From: an uncultured Lachnospiraceae bacterium
GTDB taxonomy: Bacteria; Bacillota; Clostridia; Lachnospirales; Lachnospiraceae
DNA: 64,000 nt
Direction: 5' to 3'
NCBI GenBank assembly: GCA_902760755.1
Contig: CACWHK010000003.1
Location: 1 to 64,000, forward strand
The translations under genes and the position numbers were made by a program. How positions within the stretch are numbered: the stretch's first letter is position 1; the number at the start of each line of letters is the position of its first letter. The notes under the pieces were generated by a model. It saw nothing but the letters and a program-made list of their open reading frames with translations, ran no database searches and was not told where the DNA came from. Shown here in pieces: positions 15,445 through 24,762 of this stretch.

Positions 15445-18183
15445 ATGAAGAAATATACCATCGGAGTTCTGGCCCATGTGGATGCCGGGAAGACGACCCT
15501 GATCGAACAGCTGCTGGTAGAGTCCGGAAAGCGGACGGAAGCCGGGCGCGTGGATCACGGGACGGCTTATCTGGATACGGATTCTCAGGAGAGGGCCAGA
15601 GGGATCACAATCACATCAAAGCTTTGCAGGATCGAAACGGAGGGGCAGACGCTGATCTTCGTGGACACCCCGGGGCATGTAGACTTTACGGCAGAATCCG
15701 AACGGGTTCTGCCTGTTCTTGATGCGGCGGTTCTTGTAATCGGAGCGGGAGAGCGGATTCCGGCCCATGCGCAGTATCTCTTTTCGTTGCTGCGGGAGCG
15801 GAGTATTCCAACCATCCTCTTTTTCAATAAAATGGATCTGCCGGTGCCGGAGGAGGATCGTCTTCTGGAGCTTGTAAAGGAGTCCATGGGAGAGGGCTTT
15901 GTTGCCTGGGACAGGATACTTTGTACCGGGGAAGGTTCTGAAAATCCGGCTGTAAATCAGGAGATTTCGGAAGAAATCGCAGTTCTGGACGAGGAGCTAC
16001 TTGAACGGTATCTGGCTACGGGAGAGTTGCAGACGGAGGATGTACAGAGGCTCTTCCGGCAGGGACGGCTGTTTCCCTGCTGTTTTGGATCCGCCCTTCA
16101 GGGGATCGGTGTGGGTGAGCTGCTTCGTTCGATCCTGGAACTAAACAGGGAGGCGGAGGATCATCTGCAGGATGGTACAACGGATCAGCCCCCTGGAGCC
16201 TACTGTTATAAGATCTTACATGATGAAACGGGACAGAGAGTATCTTTCCTGAAGCTGCTTTCGGGTCACCTGAATGTCCGGGATACCGTTTCTTATTTCG
16301 GACGAAACGAAGAAGAGTTTAAGGAGAAGGTAACACAACTGCGGCTTTATGACGGAGCATCCTTTCAGGCGGTACAGGAGGTGTCTCAAGGCGAGATCGT
16401 TGCAGTTACAGGTCTTACCATGACCTATGCCGGCTGCGGGATCGGGGTTGCGCCTTCGCTTAAGCCAAAGAAGAGTCGCCCCATGCTGCGTTTCCGTCTG
16501 ATCCTGCCGGAGAGTGTGGAGGCAAGAGCATTTCTGCCGAAGCTTCGTCTCCTGGAGGAAGAGGAGGATACCCTTTCCATCCGCTGGATGGAGGAACGTG
16601 AGGAGATCGAGGTTGAGCTTTACGGAGAGGTTCAGCTGGAGGTTCTGACGGAACGGATCCGGGAACGGTTCGGCATCTCGGTCACCTTTGATGAAGGTGC
16701 GGTGGTTTATCGGGAGACACTTGCCGGGCCCTCGTATGGAGTGGGGCATTTTGAGCCGCTTCGACACTATGCGGAGGTACATTTCCTACTGGAACCGCTT
16801 CCGCGAGGCACGGGAATCCTGCTGGAAAGCCGACTTTCCACGGATGAGCTGGACCGGAACTGGCAGCAGACCATCTTAAATGCAGTGGAGCAGGAACAAC
16901 TGACGGGAGTTCTAACGAATTCCGCTCTGACGGATGTAAAGATCACACTGGTGGCCGGACGGGCCCATAAGAAGCATACCGAGGGCGGGGACTTCCGGGA
17001 AGCAGCACTCCGGGCGGTTCGACAGGGACTGATGGAAGGCGAATCGGTTCTTCTGGAGCCTTATGTACGATTTACCCTGACGGTCCCGCAGGAAGCGGCA
17101 GGCCGGGCGCTCTATGATATGGATCAACTGGCAGCCGAAAGCCGGATCACGGAGCAGTCGGAACGGCAGACCACCATCGAAGGCCGGGGAGCCGTATCAA
17201 AGCTCCGAAATTATATGACGGAGGTTCGATCCTACAGCCATGGAGAAGGAATCTTCCGCATGATCTATGACGGATATGACAGATGCCCTGATCCGGATAC
17301 CGTGGTGGAAGCCATCGGGTATCAGCCGGAAGCGGATCTGGCACGTCCTGCCGGTTCTGTCTTTGTGGATCACGGAGCTGCAGACTTTGTTCCCTGGAAT
17401 GAGGCTCCGGGAAGAATGCATCTGGACATACGGTTTGAACTATTCTACGGAGATTCCGTGGAGGAAGCATCCGAAGATACGGCAAGGACCGGATCGGATG
17501 CGGACGGAAGAAGCAAACGGCTGCACGAACGGCTGGAGGCCATCGGTACCGATGAGATCGATGCCATCCTGCAGCAGGCAAGCCATGCGAATCAGACCGG
17601 GGAGCATGCGGCGGAACGAAGAAACCGCTGGAACAGCTCCAACCGGAGAGGCTCCTCCTCCGGAAATACCGGTGGAGAGAAGAAAACTGTTAAGAAGAAT
17701 GTGGAACGTACCCCCTACCTTCTGGTGGACGGGTATAATATCATCCATGCATGGGAGGAAACCCGGGGGATCGTAGAGCAGAATCTGGACGCGGCACGTC
17801 AGATCCTTCTGGAGGCACTGACTGAGTACCGGGCCATGATCTCCTCCGAGATCATTGTGGTCTTCGATGCCTACCGCGTCAGCGGACATAAGACCGAGAT
17901 CATGGAGTATCAGAATCTTCATGTAGTTTTTACGAGAGAAGCCGAAACTGCGGATCAGTATATCGCCCGGTTCACTACGGAGCATGAGAAGAAGTATGAT
18001 ATCACCGTTGCTACCTCCGATGGACTGATCCAGCTGATCATCCGCGGAGCGGATGCGAAGCTGATGTCGGCCAGGGAGCTTCGGGACGAGGTGCAAAATA
18101 ATAAGGAAATGCTCCGCGAGACGTATCTCACAGAGCATACCCTTCCGCTTACGGATCGTATTATGAACAAAGAGAATCTATGA
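15445..18183 (+). CDS. TetM/EF-G-like translational GTPase fused to a Rae1/YacP-like NYN nuclease domain
   Basis: Fusion protein of 912 residues. Residues 1-~680 resemble ribosomal-protection GTPases (Tet(M) family): G1 AHVDAGKT, G2 RGITI, G3 DTPGH, G4 FNKMD, then EF-G-like domains II-V. A polar Ser/Gly/Lys-rich linker (~690-750) leads to a NYN/PIN-like domain (753-~905) matching YacP/Rae1. Its acidic residues are conserved: Asp762 (VDGYN), Asp808 (VVFDA) and Asp859 (ATSD), plus ETAD and SAREL. Rae1 in Bacillus subtilis is a separate ribosome-dependent mRNA endonuclease acting at the A site, where Tet(M)-like factors also bind. The fusion suggests GTPase-guided mRNA cleavage or ribosome rescue; this is inference, and tetracycline resistance is possible but unproven. 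It stands 18 bases after the Pro-Thr-Glu protein. Confidence 0.88.
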   Translation: MKKYTIGVLAHVDAGKTTLIEQLLVESGKRTEAGRVDHGTAYLDTDSQERARGITITSKLCRIETEGQTLIFVDTPGHVDFTAESERVLPVLDAAVLVIGAGERIPAHAQYLFSLLRERSIPTILFFNKMDLPVPEEDRLLELVKESMGEGFVAWDRILCTGEGSENPAVNQEISEEIAVLDEELLERYLATGELQTEDVQRLFRQGRLFPCCFGSALQGIGVGELLRSILELNREAEDHLQDGTTDQPPGAYCYKILHDETGQRVSFLKLLSGHLNVRDTVSYFGRNEEEFKEKVTQLRLYDGASFQAVQEVSQGEIVAVTGLTMTYAGCGIGVAPSLKPKKSRPMLRFRLILPESVEARAFLPKLRLLEEEEDTLSIRWMEEREEIEVELYGEVQLEVLTERIRERFGISVTFDEGAVVYRETLAGPSYGVGHFEPLRHYAEVHFLLEPLPRGTGILLESRLSTDELDRNWQQTILNAVEQEQLTGVLTNSALTDVKITLVAGRAHKKHTEGGDFREAALRAVRQGLMEGESVLLEPYVRFTLTVPQEAAGRALYDMDQLAAESRITEQSERQTTIEGRGAVSKLRNYMTEVRSYSHGEGIFRMIYDGYDRCPDPDTVVEAIGYQPEADLARPAGSVFVDHGAADFVPWNEAPGRMHLDIRFELFYGDSVEEASEDTARTGSDADGRSKRLHERLEAIGTDEIDAILQQASHANQTGEHAAERRNRWNSSNRRGSSSGNTGGEKKTVKKNVERTPYLLVDGYNIIHAWEETRGIVEQNLDAARQILLEALTEYRAMISSEIIVVFDAYRVSGHKTEIMEYQNLHVVFTREAETADQYIARFTTEHEKKYDITVATSDGLIQLIIRGADAKLMSARELRDEVQNNKEMLRETYLTEHTLPLTDRIMNKENL

Positions 18184-18263
18184 ATAACCATAGATTTATA
18201 CATGTCATCCTGAGCAGCGCGAAGGATCCCGCTGGCTTTATGAGGTATGAGATCCATCGGGCA

Positions 18264-18342
18264 GACGCGGGCTGCGGTGGGGGTGTGCCGTGCAAACCAT
18301 TTTTCTGTGTTTGCACGGCACACCCCCACCACAGCCCGCGTC
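18264..18342. other. Very long near-perfect hairpin between convergent genes
   Basis: Two 33-base arms, 18264-18296 and 18310-18342, are reverse complements except for one C/A mismatch (18275 against 18331), enclosing a 13-base loop. It is GC-rich and has no U-tract on either side, so it is not a typical intrinsic terminator. It sits just after a dispersed-repeat piece (18203-18233), between the GTPase-nuclease gene and the GatD-like gene. Confidence 0.85.
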
Positions 18343-18349
18343 GTTGACA

Positions 18350-19045
18350 TTATGACAGTTTTGTTTCCGCCATCCAGTTGAGTGAGTTTTGATAAGCCTC
18401 CTCCTCAACCGTATAATCTGCGTCCCTGAACTTGAAGGAGGGAACCTTCTTCAGGAGCAGTTCCTTCACCAGCTCCCTGCAGAGGAAGGGATTCCGCACC
18501 AGAAGCGGTCCAACGATATAGGTTCCGGTAAAGTTGTTTTTCTTCACGCCCTCGCTTCGTTCTTCGGACGAAAGGAAGGGCGTTTCTTTATTCTCCACGG
18601 TCACGCCGGAATGATTCTCAAAGCCCACCAGCTGATGTTCGCCGTAAGGAAGCAGGAGATCATGAACCGTACGTGCGCGATACTCCGTGGAAAAGTCCAA
18701 GAGTCCCAGACAGGTGTAACGCTTGTTCGGCATGCGGATGGTATTTCCGAAGAGCTCGAAGGAGTTCCCGGTGGCCAGAATGTGAGTTCCGTTGGCAATC
18801 GCTTCCGCGAATGCGTCCTTATACTTCTTAATATCGGTCAGAGCCAGGATCAGGCTTCGCTCGATGCCGCAGCCCATGTAGATCCAGTCATAGGAGGCGA
18901 TATCCTTTTTATCCTCCAGTGTCAGCCGGTCGATTTCAACATCCACGCCCTGTTCCCGAAGATGAAAGTCCAGGGCACGTACATTTCCGCTGTCTCCGTA
19001 GAGGTTTAACAGATCATAGTAAAAGAATCCAAGCTTCAGTTTCAT
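18350..19045 (-). CDS. gatD: GatD-like glutamine amidotransferase homologue lacking the catalytic Cys and His
   Basis: Homologue of GatD, the subunit that releases ammonia from glutamine for MurT to amidate lipid II glutamate. It has 231 residues. The family landmarks LNLYGDSGN, LLDFSTE, GFENHSG and GTYIVGPLL are present. However, the nucleophile motif ICGGYQ is replaced by ATGNSFE, placing Gly93 where Staphylococcus aureus GatD has Cys94. The HGP motif carrying His189 is VGP here (Val178). Classical glutaminase activity is therefore not expected. It overlaps murT by four bases, so the complex probably still forms; free ammonia or a non-catalytic role is possible. The frame is intact, without signs of decay. 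Confidence 0.8.
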   Translation of the reverse strand: MKLKLGFFYYDLLNLYGDSGNVRALDFHLREQGVDVEIDRLTLEDKKDIASYDWIYMGCGIERSLILALTDIKKYKDAFAEAIANGTHILATGNSFELFGNTIRMPNKRYTCLGLLDFSTEYRARTVHDLLLPYGEHQLVGFENHSGVTVENKETPFLSSEERSEGVKKNNFTGTYIVGPLLVRNPFLCRELVKELLLKKVPSFKFRDADYTVEEEAYQNSLNWMAETKLS

Positions 19046-20373
19046 TTGTATGCCTTCACCTCCTCCAGGAATGGTGCGATATAGTCAAAGTTCAGGATGC
19101 CGTAGACATCTCCGTCAGTACGACGCAGCTCCTTTGCCAGTCCGGACAGGGTCTCCATCCGTTTGATCTTCTCCGCAGGGAAGCCGGCCAGCTTACAGCG
19201 GAGCACGAAGTCTGCCGCATAGGGTCCTGCACAGATCACCTCCTGCACCTCCGGCACATTCAGGGATTCCATATCCAGATCGTACAGCCATGACAGGTCG
19301 AAGTGGTTGTATCTTCGGCTGATCTCCCGAAGCCCCATGACCAGAACCTTCTTTCCGGGACGACGCAGGGTGTAGTAATGGGCCAGATTGTAGGTGGCAT
19401 TGTTCTCGGCCTTGCAGTTGATTGCCGTGAAACGACGTCCCTTCTTTTCAATCTCGGTGTAGATCTTTTCGGAAACCTTCTCCTCGCGAAGCACCCGCTC
19501 AGTTACATCCGCCGGGATGCCGGTCAGCCTGGCAACCCCGTAGGCTGCAACCAGATTGTACATATGGAATAAAAGAGACACATCCACGGGGATGGTCAGG
19601 TCATTGTTCAGGGTGATGGTCTTATTCACAGAATCCACTGCGGTAACGGCGAAATCCACATTTCCGCGGGAGAATCCGCAGGCCGGACAGGAGAAGTCAC
19701 CGACGGTTCCGTAATGAAGCCACCGGAAGGTAAGATGCTTTCCGCAGCGCGGGCAGTAAGCACAGTCCGCTACGGCCTCCGGAAGGACATCAAAGTCATC
19801 GGTTGTACGGTTCACGCCATAGGAGTGGAAATGCTCCGGATGGCGGAGTGCCACCTGCTTTGTTACCGGATCATCTCCGTTGCAGAGCAGCTCTGCCGAG
19901 TCAGGGATTCCCTTTTCCACTTCGCGGTAAACCAGGTCATAATTCCCCTGGCGCGGTGGCTGATCCCGGGTCAGATTGGAGAGAACGATGAGGCTGGGGG
20001 TGATGTACTTGGTCACCACCTTCAGATACCGCTCATCCACCTCCAGAACGATGGCGTCTTCGGGGATCTTCCCGCCCCAGGTCACATGCTTCAGCATGGT
20101 GGAAGCGATGCCCCGGATCATGTTTGAGCCCTCCAGATTATGGCAGACGGTTTTACCGCTGCTTCGAAGAAGGTTGGCGATGATGGAGGTGGTAGACCCC
20201 TTGCCGGAGCTTCCGGTCACCATGATCACTTCCTTCGGGTATGTCAGTTTTGAGAGATAGCTTGGGAAAAGCTTGATCACGAATTTCCCCGGAAATGTAC
20301 TTCCGTCCTTATGAAAGACCTTCTCGGCAAAGAGGATGGACTTGCCGAGGAAGGTTCCGATCTGTCGAACCAT
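19042..20373 (-). CDS. murT: MurT-like Mur ligase (lipid II isoglutaminyl synthase subunit)
   Basis: ATP-dependent ligase homologue of 443 residues that, with GatD, converts D-glutamate of the peptidoglycan stem to D-isoglutamine at the inner membrane face. The ATP-binding loop TGSSGKGSTT lies at 53-62. A MurT-specific zinc-ribbon insertion CPRC...CPAC is at about 207-240, and a DUF1727-like C-terminal domain contacts GatD. The ATG follows AAAGGACG. It heads a two-gene minus-strand operon. Its partner lacks catalytic residues, so the ammonia source is an open question. Confidence 0.9.
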   Translation of the reverse strand: MVRQIGTFLGKSILFAEKVFHKDGSTFPGKFVIKLFPSYLSKLTYPKEVIMVTGSSGKGSTTSIIANLLRSSGKTVCHNLEGSNMIRGIASTMLKHVTWGGKIPEDAIVLEVDERYLKVVTKYITPSLIVLSNLTRDQPPRQGNYDLVYREVEKGIPDSAELLCNGDDPVTKQVALRHPEHFHSYGVNRTTDDFDVLPEAVADCAYCPRCGKHLTFRWLHYGTVGDFSCPACGFSRGNVDFAVTAVDSVNKTITLNNDLTIPVDVSLLFHMYNLVAAYGVARLTGIPADVTERVLREEKVSEKIYTEIEKKGRRFTAINCKAENNATYNLAHYYTLRRPGKKVLVMGLREISRRYNHFDLSWLYDLDMESLNVPEVQEVICAGPYAADFVLRCKLAGFPAEKIKRMETLSGLAKELRRTDGDVYGILNFDYIAPFLEEVKAYK

Positions 20374-20551
20374 GAACTTACGTCCTTTCTATCGTTGTAA
20401 GGGGTGAAAAACACCACGAATCATTTTATCATATTTCGAAGGGAAATGGGGATAGTATTTGTTTTTTATTTTCAGAAATCTATGTAGGAAAAGTGAGAAA
20501 GACATGCTATAATCTTATTAGTTTTTTGTTTTGGTAAACGGGAGGTTTTTT

Positions 20552-21661
20552 ATGGGGGACGAACAGAATCCAAAGGCAAATGATATGCCGCAGTACAACG
20601 CGCAGGACTATGCCCGTCAGGTAAATCAGTTTCAGCAGAATATTCAGTCCTACGGTCAGCAGCAGTTTGACCAGCAGGCGCAGCAGTTTGCTCAGCCGCA
20701 GCCGTTTGATCAGCAGGCGCAGCAGTTTGCTCAGCCGCAGCCGTTTGATCAGCAGGCGTATGATCAGGCACAGAAGTACGCTCAGCCACAGCAGTATGGC
20801 CCACAGACCTATGGCCAGCAGCAGATGTATGGCCAGCCACAACAGTTCGGCCAGCAGGCGTATGATCAGGCGCAACATTACGGACAGGCGCAGCAATACG
20901 GACAGGCGCAGCAATACGGACAGGCACAGCAGTACGGCCAACAGGCATACGGCCAGCCACCGTTTGCACCACAGCAGGTATACGGACAGCAACCCTACGG
21001 CCAGCCGGATATGTACGGACAACCACAGATGTACGGTCAGCCACAGCCTTATGGCCAGCCACCCATGAACCAGCCGTATTACGGCATGCCGGGACCTGCT
21101 CCGAAGGCACCGGGTTCCGGAAAGGGAAAGAAGATCGCTATCATCTGCTCCATCGTGGGCGTTCTTGCAGTCACGGCAGTGCTCCTGATCGTTTTTGTAT
21201 TCGGCAAAGGCGGTGGAGGAGCAAGCACGAAGGAAGAGCTCGCCGAAAGCTATGTTTCCGCGATGAATTCCAGGAATCCTTCTTCTTTTGAAGGAATGAT
21301 CGTTCCCTCAAAGTACAGATCGCAGCTGGATGATTATCTGAAAAGAAGGTTCGGATATGATCTGAAAGGAATGCTGGAACAGGAATTCTCAGAGAAAATG
21401 AGCGCGGATTTCGAGTGTAAATATTTGAGGATGGAAGAACGAAAGACCTATGACGAAGATAAGATCAAGAGTCTGGAGTCTGAGTTCAAGACCTATCTGG
21501 ATGTTAACATCGATATCGAAGAGATGGTCCGCGTCAAGGTTTATTTCCAGTACAAGGGACAGCGCGAATCGGATGAAGAGTATTCTACAGACTGGGAGGA
21601 GGAATCCGATACCATCACCATGTATAAGACGGACGGACTCTGGTATATCTCCATGTTCTAA
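20552..21661 (+). CDS. Membrane protein with Gln/Tyr/Gly/Pro-rich (prion-like) N-terminal region
   Basis: Protein of 369 residues. Residues ~20-180 are low-complexity repeats such as [18 protein letters not shown] and MYGQPQ with almost no charge. A Lys-rich patch (KGKK) and one transmembrane helix (about 190-212) follow, then a ~150-residue charged C-terminal domain resembling small lumazine/DUF4878-type extracytoplasmic domains. The positive-inside rule places the Q/Y-rich half in the cytoplasm. The start ATG 20552 follows GGGAGG; a TATAAT box at 20508-20513 is a plausible -10. Function unknown; a scaffold or condensate-forming role is speculation. Confidence 0.75.
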   Translation: MGDEQNPKANDMPQYNAQDYARQVNQFQQNIQSYGQQQFDQQAQQFAQPQPFDQQAQQFAQPQPFDQQAYDQAQKYAQPQQYGPQTYGQQQMYGQPQQFGQQAYDQAQHYGQAQQYGQAQQYGQAQQYGQQAYGQPPFAPQQVYGQQPYGQPDMYGQPQMYGQPQPYGQPPMNQPYYGMPGPAPKAPGSGKGKKIAIICSIVGVLAVTAVLLIVFVFGKGGGGASTKEELAESYVSAMNSRNPSSFEGMIVPSKYRSQLDDYLKRRFGYDLKGMLEQEFSEKMSADFECKYLRMEERKTYDEDKIKSLESEFKTYLDVNIDIEEMVRVKVYFQYKGQRESDEEYSTDWEEESDTITMYKTDGLWYISMF

Positions 21662-21690
21662 AGAAAACCGGATTCGGGTAAAAAATCTTG

Positions 21691-21719
21691 TTGCAAATGA
21701 AATAAGAATATGATATATT
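21691..21719 (+). promoter_or_regulatory. Promoter of secG
   Basis: TTGCAA (21691-21696), 17 bases, TATATT (21714-21719), about 45 bases before the GTG start of secG. Confidence 0.6.
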
Positions 21720-21764
21720 TTCTAGGTATGATTTTTTGAAAGATATGTCAAGGAGGTTTTACCC

Positions 21765-22001
21765 GTGAGAACCGGACTTACCATTGCATTTATCGTAGTT
21801 TGCGTACTGCTCAGCGTAGTTGTCCTGATGCAGGAAGGAAAAGAAAACGGACTGACCGGTACACTGACCGGAAGTGCTGATACATATTGGTCTAAGAATA
21901 AGGGACATTCCAAGGACTCCGTGATCAAGAAGATCACAGTTCTCCTTGCAGTATGTTTCTTTGTGCTTGCACTGCTGCTCAGCTCCAAGTGGGTTGCGTA
22001 A
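21765..22001 (+). CDS. secG: Protein-export membrane protein SecG
   Basis: Small subunit of the SecYEG translocon, 78 residues with two transmembrane helices (about 4-24 and 54-74). They are joined by the conserved cytoplasmic loop: LMQEGKENGLTG and a Trp/Ser region typical of SecG. The start is GTG at 21765, eight bases after AGGAGG. It heads the conserved order secG-rnr-smpB-ssrA, common in Firmicutes. It is followed by a strong terminator, so rnr probably has separate or readthrough transcription. Confidence 0.92.
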   Translation: MRTGLTIAFIVVCVLLSVVVLMQEGKENGLTGTLTGSADTYWSKNKGHSKDSVIKKITVLLAVCFFVLALLLSSKWVA

Positions 22002-22033
22002 TCAGTCGGTATTGCATTTAGATGAAATGTATG

Positions 22034-22067
22034 GTGCTTCGGATTCCGGTCCGAAGCACTTTTTTTC
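22034..22067 (+). terminator. Intrinsic terminator after secG
   Basis: Stem GTGCTTCGG (22034-22042) with CCGAAGCAC (22051-22059), followed by seven T residues and CT. Confidence 0.9.
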
Positions 22068-22119
22068 TACGTTTCGGTGTGTTACTTTGGGGTGACAAAA
22101 GGGGTGAAAGGAGAAGGTT

Positions 22120-24261
22120 ATGGAGCAAAGAGAGGAATGGAAGGAACGCCTGATGGCCTTCCTTCAGACAAAAGAATATAAGCCGCTCCGGTTTAAGGAG
22201 CTTTGCTTTCTTATGGACATCCGCGGCGAGGATCGGGATGAATTCCTGGATCTTCTGAACGATCTGATCCGAGAGGGAGAGATCGTCTGCTCCAAGAACA
22301 ACCGGTATCTCCCCCGTCCCAAGGATACTCTCACCGGAGAGTACATGGGGACCAAGAAGGGCTACGGCTTTGTTCGTGTGACCGGTTATGATGAGGACTT
22401 CTTTATCCCCGAGAAGGGCGTCAACGGTGCCTTCCAGGGGGATAAGGTCATGATCCGGGTTGATTCCACGCAGCGGGGACCGCGAAAGGAGGCAGAGGTC
22501 TTAAAGATCCTGTCCCGCGGAATCACCACCGTGACCGGAACCTACCGTGAGCAGGACCGGATCGGCTTTGTGATCAGCGGAAATAAGAAGCTGGGAACGG
22601 ACCTTTATATTCCTGCGGGAAAGAATATGAAGGCCGTGGACGGAAATATCGTGGTGGCCGAGATCGAACGCTATGATTCCGGCGGAGGTGCTCCTGAGGG
22701 AAGAGTTGTGGAGATCCTGGGGCATATCGATGATCCGAAGGATGATGTACTGGCGGTGATCCGGGCCTTCAACATCCCGGAGGAATTCCCGGAGGAAGTG
22801 ATGGATCAGCTGCGGGAGATACCGGACCGCGTGTCCGAGGAGGAGCTTGCGGGCAGGAGAGACTTTCGGGACTGGCTCACCGTTACCATTGACGGGGAAA
22901 CGGCCAAGGACTTTGATGATGCCATCACCTTGACGGAAGAGAATGGAAAGTATCATCTGGGCGTGCATATTGCGGATGTGTCCAATTACGTGAAGGAGGG
23001 AAGTCCTCTGGACCGGGAGGCACTGCGCCGCGGAACCAGCGTGTACCTTGCAGATACGGTGGTTCCGATGCTGCCGCACCAGCTCTCCAACGGCATCTGT
23101 TCCCTGCAGGAGGGGAAGGACCGTCTGGTGCTTTCCTGCCTGATGGAGATCGACAGTGAAGGACAGATCCTGTCCCACGAGATCTGTGAGGGTGTGATCA
23201 ACTCCAACGCCCGCATGACCTACACGGATGTGTATAAGCTGATCGAGGATGCGGAGGATGCACCGGTGGAGAAGTACCGGGAGCTGATTCCCTTCTTCAA
23301 GCTGATGGCGAAGCTGTCGGGGATCCTTCGGGAGCGCCGACATGCCCGCGGATCCATAGATTTTGATATTCAGGAGACGGAGATCGTGGTGGGCGAAGAC
23401 GGTCGTCCCACGGAGATCCGTGCCCATGACAGAAATGTGGCTACCATGCTGATCGAGGACTTCATGCTGGCCGCAAATGAAACGATCGCGGAGGATGCCT
23501 TCTGGCAGGAGCTTCCCTTCGAATACCGGGTGCATGAGGCACCGGATGACCGGAAGGTGGAGGCTCTGAAATATATGCTTCGCACATTTAAACTCTATCT
23601 CCACGGAGGCCGTGAGGCCGTACATCCGAAGGAGTTCCAGCGGATCCTGCAGGAGATTGAAGGACAGCCCTACGAGGCCATGATCTCAAAGCTGACACTC
23701 CGTACCATGCAACAGGCACGGTATGGCACGGTTTGTACAGGACATTTCGGGCTGGCAGCCAAGTATTACTGTCACTTCACCTCCCCGATCCGCCGGTATC
23801 CGGACCTTCAGATCCACCGGATCCTGAAGGAGAATCTTCACGGGATGCTGGATGATCGGAGGGTATCGCATTATGAGCATATCCTGCCGGAGGTGGCTGC
23901 GGATAATTCCGTGAAGGAGCGTCGTGCGGATGATGCGGAGCGGGATGTGGATAAGTTAAAGCAGATCGAGTATATGGAGGAGCATCTGGGAGAGTGTTAT
24001 GACGGGATCATTTCCGGCTTCAATTCCCAGTCCATCTTCGTGGAACTCCCGAATACCATCGAGGGACAGATTCCGTTGGGCAGCTTAAATGACGACTTTT
24101 ATGACTATCATGAGGAAACCTTCCAGATGATCGGAAACCGTACAAGAAAGGTTTATAATCTGGGAGATCCCGTGCGGATTCAGGTGGTCAGCACGGATAA
24201 GGCAGAACGGCGGATCATTTTCCGGTTTGATGATACGGAAGCGTCCGAAAGGAAAGAATAG
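22120..24261 (+). CDS. rnr: Ribonuclease R
   Basis: Processive 3'-5' exoribonuclease that degrades structured RNA and acts with trans-translation to destroy faulty mRNAs. It has 713 residues, as expected. Order: N-terminal winged-helix/cold-shock RNA-binding domains (1-~215), the RNB catalytic domain with the metal-binding Asp cluster DFDDAITL near residue 265 and HIADVSNYV, and a C-terminal S1 domain (~620-705, YDGIISGFNSQSIFVEL). The ATG follows AAAGGAGAAGG. smpB begins nine bases after its stop, so the two are cotranscribed. Confidence 0.96.
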   Translation: MEQREEWKERLMAFLQTKEYKPLRFKELCFLMDIRGEDRDEFLDLLNDLIREGEIVCSKNNRYLPRPKDTLTGEYMGTKKGYGFVRVTGYDEDFFIPEKGVNGAFQGDKVMIRVDSTQRGPRKEAEVLKILSRGITTVTGTYREQDRIGFVISGNKKLGTDLYIPAGKNMKAVDGNIVVAEIERYDSGGGAPEGRVVEILGHIDDPKDDVLAVIRAFNIPEEFPEEVMDQLREIPDRVSEEELAGRRDFRDWLTVTIDGETAKDFDDAITLTEENGKYHLGVHIADVSNYVKEGSPLDREALRRGTSVYLADTVVPMLPHQLSNGICSLQEGKDRLVLSCLMEIDSEGQILSHEICEGVINSNARMTYTDVYKLIEDAEDAPVEKYRELIPFFKLMAKLSGILRERRHARGSIDFDIQETEIVVGEDGRPTEIRAHDRNVATMLIEDFMLAANETIAEDAFWQELPFEYRVHEAPDDRKVEALKYMLRTFKLYLHGGREAVHPKEFQRILQEIEGQPYEAMISKLTLRTMQQARYGTVCTGHFGLAAKYYCHFTSPIRRYPDLQIHRILKENLHGMLDDRRVSHYEHILPEVAADNSVKERRADDAERDVDKLKQIEYMEEHLGECYDGIISGFNSQSIFVELPNTIEGQIPLGSLNDDFYDYHEETFQMIGNRTRKVYNLGDPVRIQVVSTDKAERRIIFRFDDTEASERKE

Positions 24262-24270
24262 GATTACGAC

Positions 24271-24738
24271 ATGAAAGAACAGGCAGAAAAACTGATAGCA
24301 AACAATAAAAAAGCCTATCACGATTACTTTATCGAGGAAACCTACGAGGCAGGGATCGCGCTTGCCGGGACGGAGGTAAAGTCCCTCCGTCTCGGGCAGT
24401 GCAGCATCAAGGAGGCCTATGTGGGTGTGGAAGGCGGGGAGATGTACATTTACCACATGCACATCAATCCCTATGAGAAGGGGAATATCTTCAACAAGGA
24501 TCCGCTCCGGACCAGAAAGCTCCTGCTGCATAAGGCCGAGATCCGGAAGCTGGCAGGGGCAGCAACGGTGGCAGGATATACCATCATGCCGCTGAAGGTG
24601 TACTTTAAGAACGGACGGGCCAAGGTCCAGATCGGACTGGCCAAGGGTAAGAAGCTCTATGATAAGCGGGCGGATATTGCAAAGAAGGACCAGAAACGGG
24701 AGGCAGAACGGGACTTCAAGATCCGAAACCTGAAGTAA
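24271..24738 (+). CDS. smpB: SsrA-binding protein SmpB
   Basis: Binds tmRNA and delivers it to stalled ribosomes. It has 155 residues, normal length. The oligonucleotide-binding fold motifs are clear: [34 protein letters not shown] and [12 protein letters not shown], followed by the basic C-terminal tail ([11 protein letters not shown]...) that mimics mRNA in the channel. It is coupled to rnr upstream, and its RNA partner ssrA lies about 540 bases downstream. Confidence 0.97.
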   Translation: MKEQAEKLIANNKKAYHDYFIEETYEAGIALAGTEVKSLRLGQCSIKEAYVGVEGGEMYIYHMHINPYEKGNIFNKDPLRTRKLLLHKAEIRKLAGAATVAGYTIMPLKVYFKNGRAKVQIGLAKGKKLYDKRADIAKKDQKREAERDFKIRNLK

Positions 24739-24762
24739 GACAGGTGAACACACAATTTTCGC

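Noticed and set aside
15445..17490. Calling the GTPase a plain acquired tetracycline-resistance gene
   Set aside because: Length, the nuclease fusion, codon use like its neighbours and the absence of mobile elements argue for a native factor; resistance is possible but not shown.
20650..21070. Short tandem-like DNA repeats considered as a CRISPR or satellite array
   Set aside because: They encode the Gln/Tyr/Gly repeats of the plus-strand protein and are too irregular for CRISPR.
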